Shown in pieces: positions 21,435 through 35,094 of a DNA stretch of 48,108 nucleotides. The stretch is from NCBI GenBank assembly GCA_025765595.1, contig JAIVFH010000218.1, positions 1 through 48,108 of the forward strand. Reading direction: 5' to 3'. This DNA is from Obelidium mucronatum (lineage: Eukaryota > Chytridiomycota > Chytridiomycetes > Chytridiales > Chytriomycetaceae). The stretch's first letter is position 1, and each line of letters begins with the position of its first letter. The notes below the pieces were generated by a model that was given only the letters and a program-made list of their open reading frames with translations, searched no databases and had not been told where the DNA came from. A program made the translations under genes and the position numbers.

Positions 21435-24400
21435 ATGAAGCTCTCTGGGATTCTATCCTCTCTTCTATTGGCAGTCACTGCCAACACTCAGCCAGTTCGC
21501 CGTGGTGCTCCTGACAATGCGCCAGGCACTATTGACTGCGCTTACATGGTCCACTTCCCACAAGACGTGGATGCTCCAGCAGCCGTTGATGCACACTTTA
21601 AAAAGCTGAAGGTTGCTTACTCTGTTCGCACAAGCATCAAGACCAAGCTTGCCAACTTTGTGTCATTCCAAATTGAAGGAGCTTGTGGTAAGACAGACTT
21701 AGATTCATTTTCTTATTCGAGTGTGATGTTCGTCAGTTATTTAACCTTTTTTTTGAACTTTCATTTCAACCAGATGCCGACGCCCATGTTGCAACTTTAC
21801 AAAAAGCGACCGAGTTTTCTGCTGTTACCATCAGAGAAAGAGTTAACCCTGTTAAAGTGTCTCGAAGTGAAGTCCAGAAGCATCCAGAGCAGATTCACTC
21901 CATCACTGGTATCTACAATTTTTTCGGGCTTTTAATTCAATTACAAAGAATGAACACAAATCAAATTTTTTTTCTGCCACCAAGGTGTTGCTGACGCCAG
22001 AAAGCAATTGAAACTAACCGGAAAGGGCGTGAACGTAGCTGTCATCGACGCCGGAGTGTACTACCTCCATCCAGCTCTGGGAGGCGGATTTGGGCCTAAA
22101 TTCAAAGTTCAAAAGGGTTACGACTTTGTTGGTCCAGATTATGGACCCAAAAATGGGTTCAAGCCTTCCCCTGACGCCGATCCTCTCGATGAATGCTCAG
22201 GCTATTCGCATGGAACCCATGTTGCTGGTATCATTGCAGCGGATGCCAGTAATATCACTGTTGCAGGTTGGGTTCCTGAAATTCCATTCACGGGCGTTGC
22301 CCCTGAGGCAAATATTTTTGCATACCGAGTCTTGTACGTGCCTTTTTATTTTTCAAATATATAACAAATGTATCCTCTTAACCTGAATTTTTTTTTTTTT
22401 AGTGGTTGCGATGGCTCTGGAAACGATGACGTTATCACTGCTGCAATTTACAAGGCGGCAGAGGATGGAGCGCATATTTTGAATCTGTCGCTCGGTGGCG
22501 GGCCATCTTATACCGGTAATCCGTATACAACTGCTACCGACATTGTGTCAAAGGCTGGTCATCACGTGATTTGGGCAAGTGGAAACGATGGTAGTGCTGG
22601 GGCATTTACCACGTCAACGGTCAATATCCCCGCTGGTGGTATCTCTGTGGCATCTTTTGGTATGGGGGAAGGCGTTTTTTTTTTTTTTTTATTGATTGAG
22701 CTGCCTTCTGATGTTTCTCTTTGCTATTCACTAGATAATGTGGCTGCACCGTCTCCTTACATCACCGTTGATGATATCAAATTCGGATACAGTGTTGGAG
22801 GCAATAATGGAAATTTCATTGAAGGACAAGTTCTGGATATTGTTGTCAATGGTTTGTTTTCAAAAAAAAAAAAAAAAAAAAGTAATTCACGACACTTAAT
22901 ACATTTTTTTTTGACAGATTTGGAAGCTGATGCCAAGGACATTCAAAATGATGGCACTCTTCCCGGAATCAACGAACAAGCAAAAGGTAAAGCATTGCTG
23001 ATCCGTTGGGGTGATTTGTCCTTTGGAGGATCTATAAGACGTTGCGATCGCGCTGTCCGTTCCGGAGCTATTGCCTGCATTATTTACAACAATGGTAATA
23101 ATCCAAATGGAATTGCGGGATCAAAAGAAATTCCAAGCATGTTCACCTCAAATGCTGCCGGAAAAGCCATCATTGCCGCAGTGAAAGCCGGAAAAGCTCC
23201 CAGAGTCGTGGTTTCTTTCAAAAAGTTCTTGGCTCCTATCCCTTCTGCGGGTACTCTTTCTTCCTTCTCCGCTCCGGGATTGGACAATGATTTATGGATC
23301 AAGCCTGATATTGGAGGAATTGGAGGACAAGTCTTATCAACTTTCAATCCCCAGCCAGATGGTGATAACTACGGTGTCCTGGATGGAACTTCTATGGCTT
23401 GCCCTTACGTTTCTGGTGTCTCTGCCCTCTTGTTGCAAGCCCGCGGAAAATTGAGCTACCAACAATTGAAGGGATACCTTCAAAATAATGCTGCTCCTGC
23501 GCCCATCTTTGGTACAAACATGACGCACTCTCCAGCGTATCAAGGGGCTGGTTTGGTGAACGCCTTCTATGCCGCCAGCGCCAAGACTCTTGTTGTTCCA
23601 TCCGCCATCTCGCTCAACGACACTGTAAACCATCTCAAGACTGCAACGATTACCATTACCAATAATTACAAGTTCGAAATGACATATCACCTTAGTAACA
23701 AAGGCGCCGCCACAGTCAACCCTCTTCTGGCTGATGATGACTTTACCCAAAACCAAGCCGCAACCACATTTACCGACAAAACGCCAGCCAGTCTTAAATT
23801 TGATGGACAAGATGGATGGGGTAGTGAGGCTTGGGACTATAAGATGGTCCGCATTCCAGCCGGAAAGTCAGCGACTGTTACCTTCAAGATTACACCACCC
23901 AAATCTGCGGCCGGTCTTTACCCCTTGTATGGCGGGTACATGAGAATTGTCAACGACTATGATGAGCATGTCATCAATGTTCCTTATGCAGGTGTTGTTG
24001 GTTCTTGGAAGGACCGTGCCATCTGGTCGCGCAAGTCGCCTTCTGCTGGTATCGCTACTGGTTTGTTTGATTTGAAGGATGAACCGATTTCAGCAAATGC
24101 AGTTGTGAATGCAACCGATGGGGGACTCAATGTTTACTCTATTCCCACAACTACAAGTCGAGTTGGAGTTATTGAGGCTGTTTTCTTGGACAAGAATGAT
24201 GCCATGAAAAACGCAGGATTCCCTGACTCGAAAGCCGTGATTGGGTTGTACAATCCAAGTGGAGAAGCTCTTGGACCCGCAGTTAGTATTCCACTGCAAC
24301 GTCAATCTTTCAGGGCAGTACAATCCATCCAAGGAATTTCTCCTTACAGATGGAATGGAACTGCATTCATTGACAGGGATACTCAAAAGGTGCTTCCAGC

Positions 24401-24506
24401 TGGAAGATATCAAATTTTGTTCCGCGCTTTGAAGCACTTTGGAAACCGGTCAATTGCTGCTGATTGGGATGTTGTCACGTCGCCCGCTTTCAACCTTGTC
24501 TTTTAA
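21435..24506 (+). CDS. secreted subtilisin-like serine protease with PA domain
   Basis: Six exons (21435-21687, 21774-21908, 21985-22333, 22403-22659, 22735-22851, 22918-24506) give 899 residues in consistent phase. It has a signal peptide (1-18), an I9-type propeptide (about 35-120), then a peptidase S8 domain with catalytic Asp151 (VAVIDAG), His205 (GYSHGTHVAG) and Ser529 (DGTSMACPYVSG) and the oxyanion Asn in WASGNDGS. A protease-associated (PA) insert lies at about 400-480, between His and Ser. The C-terminal 300 residues resemble the Fn3-like domain of C5a-peptidase/Vpr-type subtilases. The enzyme should be exported and activated by propeptide removal, giving extracellular protein digestion. 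Several introns carry long T runs. Length and order are normal for the family. Confidence 0.94.
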
Positions 24507-24631
24507 ATCTCTGTAGTTGGTTTTAAATCTATCAGTCTCTTTAAAAAATAAACTTGATCAAGTTACAACTTATTGGATAGAATGATTTTACTTTTATTAT
24601 CTTCTACAAAAAAACAAAAAGCGCAAAGCAA

Positions 24632-28663
<4,032 letters not shown>

Positions 28664-28807
28664 TTGTGTTTTTATGTATTTCAGAAGGAAATGAAGAAAG
28701 AAGGGAATACGGATGTATATGAATTTTTAAAAACGTTCCTTATCACACTTGCATGGTGGGAATTTTTCTTCTGTAAGATGCGCCGTTAACAATGAAAACC
28801 TTCAACA

Positions 28808-30031
28808 ATGCCGCCTTCTCCAACATCTCTCACACCCTCACCAACAATAACTCAAGTTTCATCGCATCCCACAATAACTTATACAGATATGAATATTCTG
28901 AACAATTTCTTGAGGGGAATTGGGGTTGGGATGGCGTTAATTCTCCTCATAACCACAATTTTGCTTCGTCGGTTATTCACTGTGAAAACGACCATTGCTT
29001 CCGCGGCAATCAGTATTCTATTCGCTATTGGTCGAGTCTTTTCTTTTTCATATGATTTCTTGGCTCTGCAAGATTGCAATTTTCGCGTCAGATTCATTTA
29101 TACAGTGTTATTGCTTCAGCAAATCGCGTACTGGCTCTTTCAAGCAGACATTACATTTACAGTAAACGCATCAAGTCCAAAAGCTGTACCTGGATTTTCC
29201 ACTGTGCTTTCAGTGTCTGTGTTGTTTCGCCTGGCTGTTGGAATCATTGTTGCAAACAGTTATACTGGAGAACAAGCACACAATCTAACATGCGAGTCTG
29301 TTCTTCCAGAGGACATGAATCTTTTTGACAAGATTAGTGAAGTCGTGTATTGCCTGATTCTTTCAATACTGTTTATATATCCACTTTTCACAAACGTCAA
29401 GGAAATACGCGATGCTTCCTCTTCAAAACAAAGTAGTACGGTTGGCCCTCATCAAGGCGGGGCGAAAAGCCGGGGAGACGACGGGTCGCATATTCCTGGA
29501 GTTTCTTGGCTTAAACGAATCATCAATGACCAAGGCTCGATTTTGATCTTGACATTGGTTGTACAAGCAATCTACTTATTCTGCGTGTACATGAGTAGTA
29601 ATCGGCATCAAGTGAGCATGTGGAATGCCTTGTTTTCGTCAGAGTATATGTTCTTTATGACTGTTTACATGTGTTCCAAGATTCTGCGTGCTAGTACGTC
29701 GCAACGGGATTTTGGTATGAGTACTAGGACAAGGAGTAATAGTTCGATTCAAACGCATCAGATTTCGGTTATGCATTCAAAATCGAGTTTGCATATGAGT
29801 AAAGTCACATTAAAATTTGATCTCTCTTTGTTTTATTGGAATACTTTATGGGCCATTCAATTTGATTACAGCAAGAATCGCCATTCTCAAGCCGCGTTGT
29901 TTAATGCCATCCTGATAATGTATGTCAGACAAAGATGTTCCAAAACAAAAAAAAGAAAAACCTCTTTCAATGATTCATCAGTCAATTCTAATTTGCCTGT
30001 TGCCATTAACTGTTCGAACTTGATTTTCTGA
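28808..30031 (+). CDS. orphan seven-helix membrane protein, GPCR-like
   Basis: 407 residues from ATG 28808. After a short extracellular N-terminus there are about seven hydrophobic helices, beginning GIGVGMALILLITTILL and ending in SEYMFFMTVYMCSKIL, with a long loop between helices five and six (about residues 200-235). The tail from about residue 310 is Ser/Thr-rich and then changes character. The last 60 residues are antisense to exons of the minus-strand SAM gene and may not be real, since the frame simply stays open. No family motif is recognised. It resembles, in plan only, the three tandem genes at 40384-43476. A sensor role is a guess. Confidence 0.7.
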   Translation: MPPSPTSLTPSPTITQVSSHPTITYTDMNILNNFLRGIGVGMALILLITTILLRRLFTVKTTIASAAISILFAIGRVFSFSYDFLALQDCNFRVRFIYTVLLLQQIAYWLFQADITFTVNASSPKAVPGFSTVLSVSVLFRLAVGIIVANSYTGEQAHNLTCESVLPEDMNLFDKISEVVYCLILSILFIYPLFTNVKEIRDASSSKQSSTVGPHQGGAKSRGDDGSHIPGVSWLKRIINDQGSILILTLVVQAIYLFCVYMSSNRHQVSMWNALFSSEYMFFMTVYMCSKILRASTSQRDFGMSTRTRSNSSIQTHQISVMHSKSSLHMSKVTLKFDLSLFYWNTLWAIQFDYSKNRHSQAALFNAILIMYVRQRCSKTKKRKTSFNDSSVNSNLPVAINCSNLIF

Positions 30032-33000
30032 GTTTTAAACACGCTCTTGATAATGTCAATATCATCTGGTTCGAGAGCTTGATTCTCCTGTAGCATCTTG
30101 TAGAAACCGTCCATGTCATTAAATGCTGTAAATTAGATAGGTTTCAGTGGAAAGCTTTATTCACTTACAGCTGATTGCAAAAAAAAATGCAACCGGCAGC
30201 CAAAAAAAAAATAAAAATTATTGTGAAAAAACAGTGAAATTATAGTGAAAAAACAGTGAAATTATTGTGAAATTATTGTGATTTTACAGTTGAACTTTGC
30301 TCAGCTTTTGAGCACGTGCCAATTGCAGTGTTGCACGCCCTGCCAAAAACTTCGAAACAATTAGCCTGCAAATGACTTACTCGAAGGACCTCCGCTTACT
30401 TGTTGTTTTGGATATGGTTGACAACATCACTGTCACAGAATCTGCAGCCAAGTATCGTATTCATAAAGCCACAATATTGAGGATTCGAAATTGCTGGAAT
30501 CAATATGGACTACTATTCAACCCACTCGCGAGGTTGAAAGGAATCAAATGAGTAATGTGCGAGAGGACTGTTAAGGTTTGCTCTTGAAAATGAACAAGGA
30601 TTGGTTCTCTGACATGTCTCCAGCACTTGCAGTTCCTCTTTCGTCAACGCGCCGACTGGTATATATTTGAACTTCAAGAAGAATTGGAGGCCGCCACCAG
30701 GAAGAAAATATCAATTGCAACGGTCTGGAGGTGCTTACATCGTATCGGAATGACCTACAAGCAGGTAATTTGTTTTTGCAGAGCTCTTCTTTATTTACAA
30801 TCGTTGCAGCTCTCTCATAGGGCATCCGAACAAAATGAGGCTCAACGTGCTGCTTTTTTGCAGTTCATTGCGCAGTTCAACCGTAACGAATTGATCTTCT
30901 TTGATGAGGCTGCATGGAACGAAAAGTCGCTAGAGCGGCGACGGGGCTATGGATTGAAAGGCATGCGGGCAGTTTGTACAACGCCTTTTGTTCGAGGACT
31001 GCGATACACAATTCTGGCCGCTTGCTCTTTATCCCACGGTTATTTGGCTCATCAAATACAGCCGGGCTCCATGAATTCCGAAGATGTGCTATCTTTCCTA
31101 GTCGAAAAGCTGGTTGGTTGCACATTTGAGTTGAACTGTGTAACTGTGTACTCAATTTTCAACTTAGCTTCCGAAGTGCAACAGATACCCTGCTCCAAAC
31201 TCCGTTCTTGTCTGCGATAATGCTCGAATCCACAAGGATCCCGATATTCAGCAGGCTTGTTTCGATGCTGGAGTACTTCTTATTTTTTTGCCACCATATT
31301 CACCCGACTTGACACCTATTGAGCCTTCCTTCTTTCATGTGAAGCAGTGGTTGAGAAGAAATAGAGAATGGGTGCAATCAAAGGACCGTTATTATGCAAT
31401 CAATGCTGCGTGTGTTTTGTTCTCTCCAGCTCTTGCTGATTCATGCTATAGATATTGCAACTTTCGATAACTAAATAAAACATAATACAATGGATTTTAT
31501 TCAATGAAAACAAAGGATATGAGCAAGAAATTCAAGGGAAGTTGATTATTCAAAGTCATCAAAAAACCCTTCCAATCTGTCAGAAACGCGACAACGAATG
31601 TTCAATTCCGAATTGAACTCCAGAAACATATCCTGTATAAGTGCAATTACTGAATCGATCAAAAGGGAAGCTAACCATTTCCAACAAAGTGGTAATGGTG
31701 TCATCTGGACCAACGAAAAGAACATCAGGGTGAGCTCGCAGAGAGAGATTTCCTTCAATTCGTCTTTCCAAAGCCATTCAAGCAGTCCCTAATTGAGATG
31801 GTGTTGAGGATTGGGCAACAACTGCTGGAACAGTTGTGTGTGCAGTTGCATTAGATGTATTTGGTTTTGGCAACTGTTGCTGCAAAGCACCATCAGCAGC
31901 AATTGGAACAGCTTGAAATGCACGAGAATAAGGTGGCTGACTGACATTAACCGCATGAATAGAGTCAAACAAGGGGAGATCGGGGGGGCTCGACAATGTT
32001 ACGTTAGTCTGTTCTGGGTCATTCTTGAATACTGTTAGTTGACACCGAACCCTTTTTCAAACACTTACAAGGTAAGCCACCCACAATCAAATGTGTTCAG
32101 GAGTAAGCAACAAGTGTCTGCCATCATTGAGGATTGCGCAACCCTCCTTGTGCTTTTCATCTACTTTGCAAGTGTTTACAACGCGGCGCCGAAGCTCGAT
32201 TTCCGATTGAAATACGGCTGCTGGCTGGCTGCTGACTAAAGCTCGCTTTGCTGGAGCTAATTGCTGGCGAGGACGTGGCGCTATTGGTGGTTTCAGCACT
32301 GATGTTCAAACAACAAGAAAAAAAATTGTTCATATGTTAGGAATCGAACCTGAAGAGTCATGAAACCGGACGAAACCGGGGATCGAACCTAGTGCCTCCA
32401 GATTACTAGGCCCCAACATTGCCAATAGGCTATGCGACTCATGTTATTTGTTGAGTTTCACTGGAGGCCTTATCAGTTTCTAACATCATATGTGACACTA
32501 CCAGGAACGTCATTTGCCAAAACCGCTTTGAAAACAACAAACGTACTGGTCCCTGTAAATTTGAAGTTCTGGAGGCGAAGTTTGAATTGATCATCATGGC
32601 TGATGGTCTCAGGGTTATTTGATTTGCTTGCACGAAAGCCAAGCTTCACAAGAGGAAACCATTCTGGCATTCTTTCCCCCACACGTTTAAGAAACATTTG
32701 ACTGGTCAATGATTCCATCTCCTTTGGGTTGACAGGAATTGCTGTTGCATCCAACTGCTTCAATGTCCCACCAAAAACAAGGCATGTCACTGGAATCACT
32801 ACAAGATTATAGCATGCTGTTACGAGGTGGTTTATTTTACTATCTGATTGGATACTTACAAATGTCGGATTCAACTTTGATCTTCTTTGTTGGGTGAATG
32901 TCCGAAGAATCGTCATTTTCACTGCTCAAGCTGTGAGTTTCGCTGGACAAGCCTTGCTTCTTGCTTAGTGGAAGCAATGTGGTGAATTCTTGATTGGTAT

Positions 33001-33672
33001 TCTCCTTTTCATTGTTGTCATCCTCTAGATTCTGGTGAGTTGCAAAAACAAAGCGAAGTAAAACAAATAAAACTCACCAGCTGTAATCAATTCCACTTGT
33101 TTTCTGTTTGCATCGAAATCTGCACGATGCCTGTGACAGAGTGAAATGTGTGCTCTTGGGCGAACAGCTGGTTGGGAATCATGTTGACGAGAGATCACAA
33201 AAGGAATCTCTTTGTCTTTCACAATGGCTCCACGATTTCCTGTTGGGCCGCGATTACTGGAAGGACAACCACAAATGCTATTGTTCTGAAAAAGGGATTA
33301 AGTCCGGCCCTTCAATTTTCAATATTTGGATGTGAGTGATCCTTACTTTCTTGCAATCAAAGCACTCATTGCAAAAATAGCAGACTGCGCGATTCACGCT
33401 CATGTTTTGCGAATGAATTTACAAAAGACACGCTCAAGACACTTCTTATTTTGTAAGGGGTGCATGCAACACTGTAATTGGCACGTGCTCAAAAGCCGTG
33501 CAAAGTTCAACTGTAAAATCACAATAATTTCACAATAATTTCACTGTTTTTTCACTATAATTTCACTGTTTTTTCACAATAATTTTTATTTTTTTTTGGC
33601 TGACGGTTGCATTTTTTTTTGCAATCAGCTGTAAATGACTTGTTTACCTTGAAAGACCAAGGATTCCTCCAT
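29846..33672 (-). CDS. small SAM-domain protein, interrupted in intron 1 by a transposon
   Basis: Three exons: 33672-33648 (MEESLVFQ), 30125-29962 and 29911-29846, giving 84 residues. Residues about 12-80 follow the sterile-alpha-motif pattern: helices with LEPDDIDIIKS, LTDESLKEDGI, then a last helix GLRMAILAVIKL ending close to the stop. SAM domains mediate protein-protein assembly. Intron 1 (30126-33647) contains the whole Tc1-type element; subtracting the element and one TA leaves 56 nt with intact GTAAAC donor and TTTACAG acceptor. The gene can therefore still be expressed if the element-bearing intron is spliced. Its 3' end overlaps the 7TM frame by 186 bp. Confidence 0.72.
30168..30335 (+). 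repeat. left terminal inverted repeat
   Basis: 168 bp, matching the right repeat with only a handful of differences. It begins CAGCTGATTGC and two A runs, then holds a tandem GTGAAAAAACAGTGAAATTA unit (two and a half copies), an ACAGTTGAACTTTGC block and GAGCACGTGCCAATT. The transposase ATG is 36 bp inside its inner end, so it probably supplies the promoter. Confidence 0.92.
30372..31470 (+). CDS. Tc1/IS630-type DD34E transposase
   Basis: Four exons (30372-30532, 30599-30764, 30810-31112, 31168-31470) give 310 residues. The N-terminal helix-turn-helix is read from MTYSKDLRLL through ITVTESAAKYRIHKATI and binds the terminal repeats. The DDE_3 catalytic core has Asp141 (IFFDEAAW), Asp227 (VLVCDNARIH) and Glu262 (PPYSPDLTPIEPSF), with 34 residues between the last two. 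It cuts and joins the element by the RNase-H-fold mechanism. Introns 1 and 3 use GTTGAA and GTTGGT donors. Intron 1 must be spliced to avoid an in-frame TGA at 30549. After splicing no stop or frameshift remains, so the enzyme may be active. Confidence 0.88.
31546..32298 (-). CDS. transposon accessory coding region, second part
   Basis: Three likely exons on the minus strand: 32298-32112, 32051-31676 and 31632-31546. No start codon opens the first, so this is probably the 3' part of the accessory gene or a decayed second gene. It encodes a Pro/Ala/Gln-rich segment with a basic stretch (EIELRRRVVNTCKVDEKHK), a low-complexity linker, then SLRAHPDVLFVGPDDTITTLLEM joined to a short acidic C-terminus. 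An in-frame TGA at 31778-31780 interrupts exon 2, suggesting either a nonsense mutation or an unrecognised intron. It is convergent with the transposase. No known domain. Confidence 0.45.
32334..32443 (-). ncRNA. tRNA-derived (SINE-like) sequence in the accessory gene
   Basis: Read on the minus strand it has a tRNA-like A box (TAGCCTATTGG), an anticodon-loop word CTAGTAA as in tRNA-Thr(AGT), and a B box (GGTTCGATCCC, 32381-32391). A second B-box word (GGTTCGATTCC) follows at 32341-32351. The acceptor and anticodon stems do not pair, so it is not a functional tRNA. The arrangement recalls the pol III head of a SINE. It lies between the two accessory coding blocks, possibly within an intron. 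Confidence 0.4.
32473..33403 (-). CDS. transposon accessory protein, N-terminal Cys cluster, unknown family
   Basis: Four exons (33403-33347, 33285-33078, 33024-32860, 32798-32473) give 251 residues. Residues 8-26 contain Cys at 8, 11, 14, 17, 24 and 26, a likely zinc-binding cluster. A basic/histidine stretch follows (SLCHRHRADFDANRKQ), then an acidic Ser/Asn linker and a nuclear-localisation-like PTKKIKVE. The C-terminal 110 residues look like a compact beta-rich domain. Such a layout suits a nuclear DNA-binding factor acting with the transposase, but no family is recognised. A splice at 32502 (GTAGTG) could instead carry the frame into 32298-31546, making a longer protein. Confidence 0.62.
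33465..33631 (-). repeat. right terminal inverted repeat
   Basis: 167 bp, the inverted counterpart of 30168-30335. It differs by one A in the run, GG/GT near base 28, a GCTCAG/GCACGG change and one G/A. The accessory gene's ATG (33403) lies 62 bp inside it. Confidence 0.92.
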
Positions 33673-34473
33673 TACCAATATTGTGCCTTTCACCCAAAAA
33701 TCCAATTTTCCGGCCGAACAAATTGGCACTTCTTTTATCCCCCCAACTCAAACAACAGCGAACCACAGCGCGCCATGGGTCTGAAGCATGTTGAGCTTTG
33801 CAAAACTGCCTCGGCACAAGTCAAACAACAGTGCGGACTATCAATAAGGCATTGAAATGCCTGAGTTGGTCCATATTGTCGTCAGTTTGGACCTAACATT
33901 CATTGACAAAGACAAAGGGGCTAGCACAAAGTGAATGAGACATTAAAAGATATTAAATTACTATTCTTTAAGACTAAACGCATTAATTTTATTTTCCACT
34001 ATTTATCCATTCCACTGCACTCATGTGTTATCTTTTACTATTATCTAGTATTATTATGCAAATAATAGAATCCCAATATTGCGCTGCTTAATTGTGACTT
34101 GGTTCTTATGTTTGTGGAAAATAGTAAGACGCTGCATTCAAATAGCAGCTGCCATTGCTTGCTTGCTCAAAGGTTGGTCGCGATTGAAAGGATTGCTTGA
34201 GATTCGTTTGTTGGAGCAAATGGAGCAAATATCTGGGCTGCTGGAGTTGACGGAGATCTCATTAAACAACTGGTGTTGAACTGTCCCTCATAAAGCCTCA
34301 TTTGGCATTGACTTGCTGAGAGAAGTTCCAGGGGATCAAGTTCGATTGCTGGCGCCAATAGGGTTGCTTCGACGTCCACTAGTAGTGCAAGCGGATCAAT
34401 CCTCATTCACCTGTATCCACAGAACAATGCTGCTATGACCATATTGAACATGAATTCGATCGTCTATACAATA
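33673..34473. other. sparse region right of the SAM gene
   Basis: The upstream region of the SAM gene should lie here. Short frames occur on both strands, but none has a convincing start, domain or splice pattern. The middle (33930-34080) is AT-rich. Confidence 0.45.
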
Positions 34474-35094
34474 CTAGCGCAAATGGTGGTGGCCTGGAGG
34501 TGATTCGATGCGCAGGGCCGTTGTAGTTGAGGTGAAATTCACCCGGAAAAATGGAGTTTTGGACGAAAGGCACAATAATTCAGCTTTTTCTACACCAACA
34601 AAGCGGTATAATGGCTCATCGATTATGATTCCATGACCAACGACGCCAGTTTCCTCGTCAAACTTCAAAACCTTAAGTCGATGTCCAGGTTTTGGAGACA
34701 AAGAAATTCCGATAGTCCTCATGATTGATTCGCAAGTTGAAACCTTGGAGTAGTCAACATAGGTGGAAATGGCGTAATGGGACCCCGAGCCCTTCCCGCC
34801 AAAGAAGCGGACACAAGAAATAAATTGTCTATGATTTGAAGATGATAGTCCTGCGTCGTCGCTTGAATTGGACATGTGTTTTTTACCACTTTTATTTTTC
34901 ACTTTTGATATCCAAATAATGATAAGTGTTCTCTTAGCACCGGCTTTATCCAAGAGACTCAATTCGACGTATTCAAAATCAATTTCAAACGTACGATTTG
35001 TGAACATCCAGAGCGGTTCATCAGATGAGTCAAAGTCTCCATCAACACATCGTTCTGTAAGGACAATCGCCAATTGTGGTACTCTTATCCCCAA
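34474..35094 (-). CDS. hypothetical protein, 5' end unresolved
   Basis: About 206 codons of good protein-like composition on the minus strand, ending at TGA 34474. There is no ATG at the 5' limit, but a TATAG acceptor-like site at about 35100 precedes it, so an upstream exon is possible. Features: an acidic start, a hydrophobic strand (RTLIIIWISKV), a Ser-rich loop, and Gly/aromatic segments ending in a His run. I see no known domain. Its proposed 5' end collides with the start of the OXNAD-like gene on the other strand, so one of the two is truncated or the genes overlap. Confidence 0.4.
   Translation of the reverse strand: MGIRVPQLAIVLTERCVDGDFDSSDEPLWMFTNRTFEIDFEYVELSLLDKAGAKRTLIIIWISKVKNKSGKKHMSNSSDDAGLSSSNHRQFISCVRFFGGKGSGSHYAISTYVDYSKVSTCESIMRTIGISLSPKPGHRLKVLKFDEETGVVGHGIIIDEPLYRFVGVEKAELLCLSSKTPFFRVNFTSTTTALRIESPPGHHHLR

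Larger units (their letters stand above)
30168..33631. mobile_element. Tc1/mariner (IS630-type) DNA transposon with accessory gene
   Basis: 3464 bp bounded by 168-bp inverted repeats beginning CAGCTGATTGC and flanked by TA on both sides (30166-30167, 33632-33633), the target duplication of Tc1/mariner elements. Inside, a four-exon DD34E transposase reads rightward from the left repeat. An accessory coding region reads leftward from the right repeat. Their stop codons are 76 bp apart. This is twice the size of a simple Tc1 element. The two repeats are nearly identical, and the transposase needs no repair, so the insertion appears recent. Confidence 0.9.

Noticed and set aside
30549..30551. Stop codon in the transposase reading frame
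   Set aside because: It lies in a 66-nt intron (30533-30598) whose removal restores a typical Tc1 linker sequence in phase.
31546..31777. Alternative Trp/Leu/Cys-rich frame at the end of the accessory region
   Set aside because: It runs open through the last intron but has poor protein composition; the other frame splices cleanly with a normal donor and acceptor.
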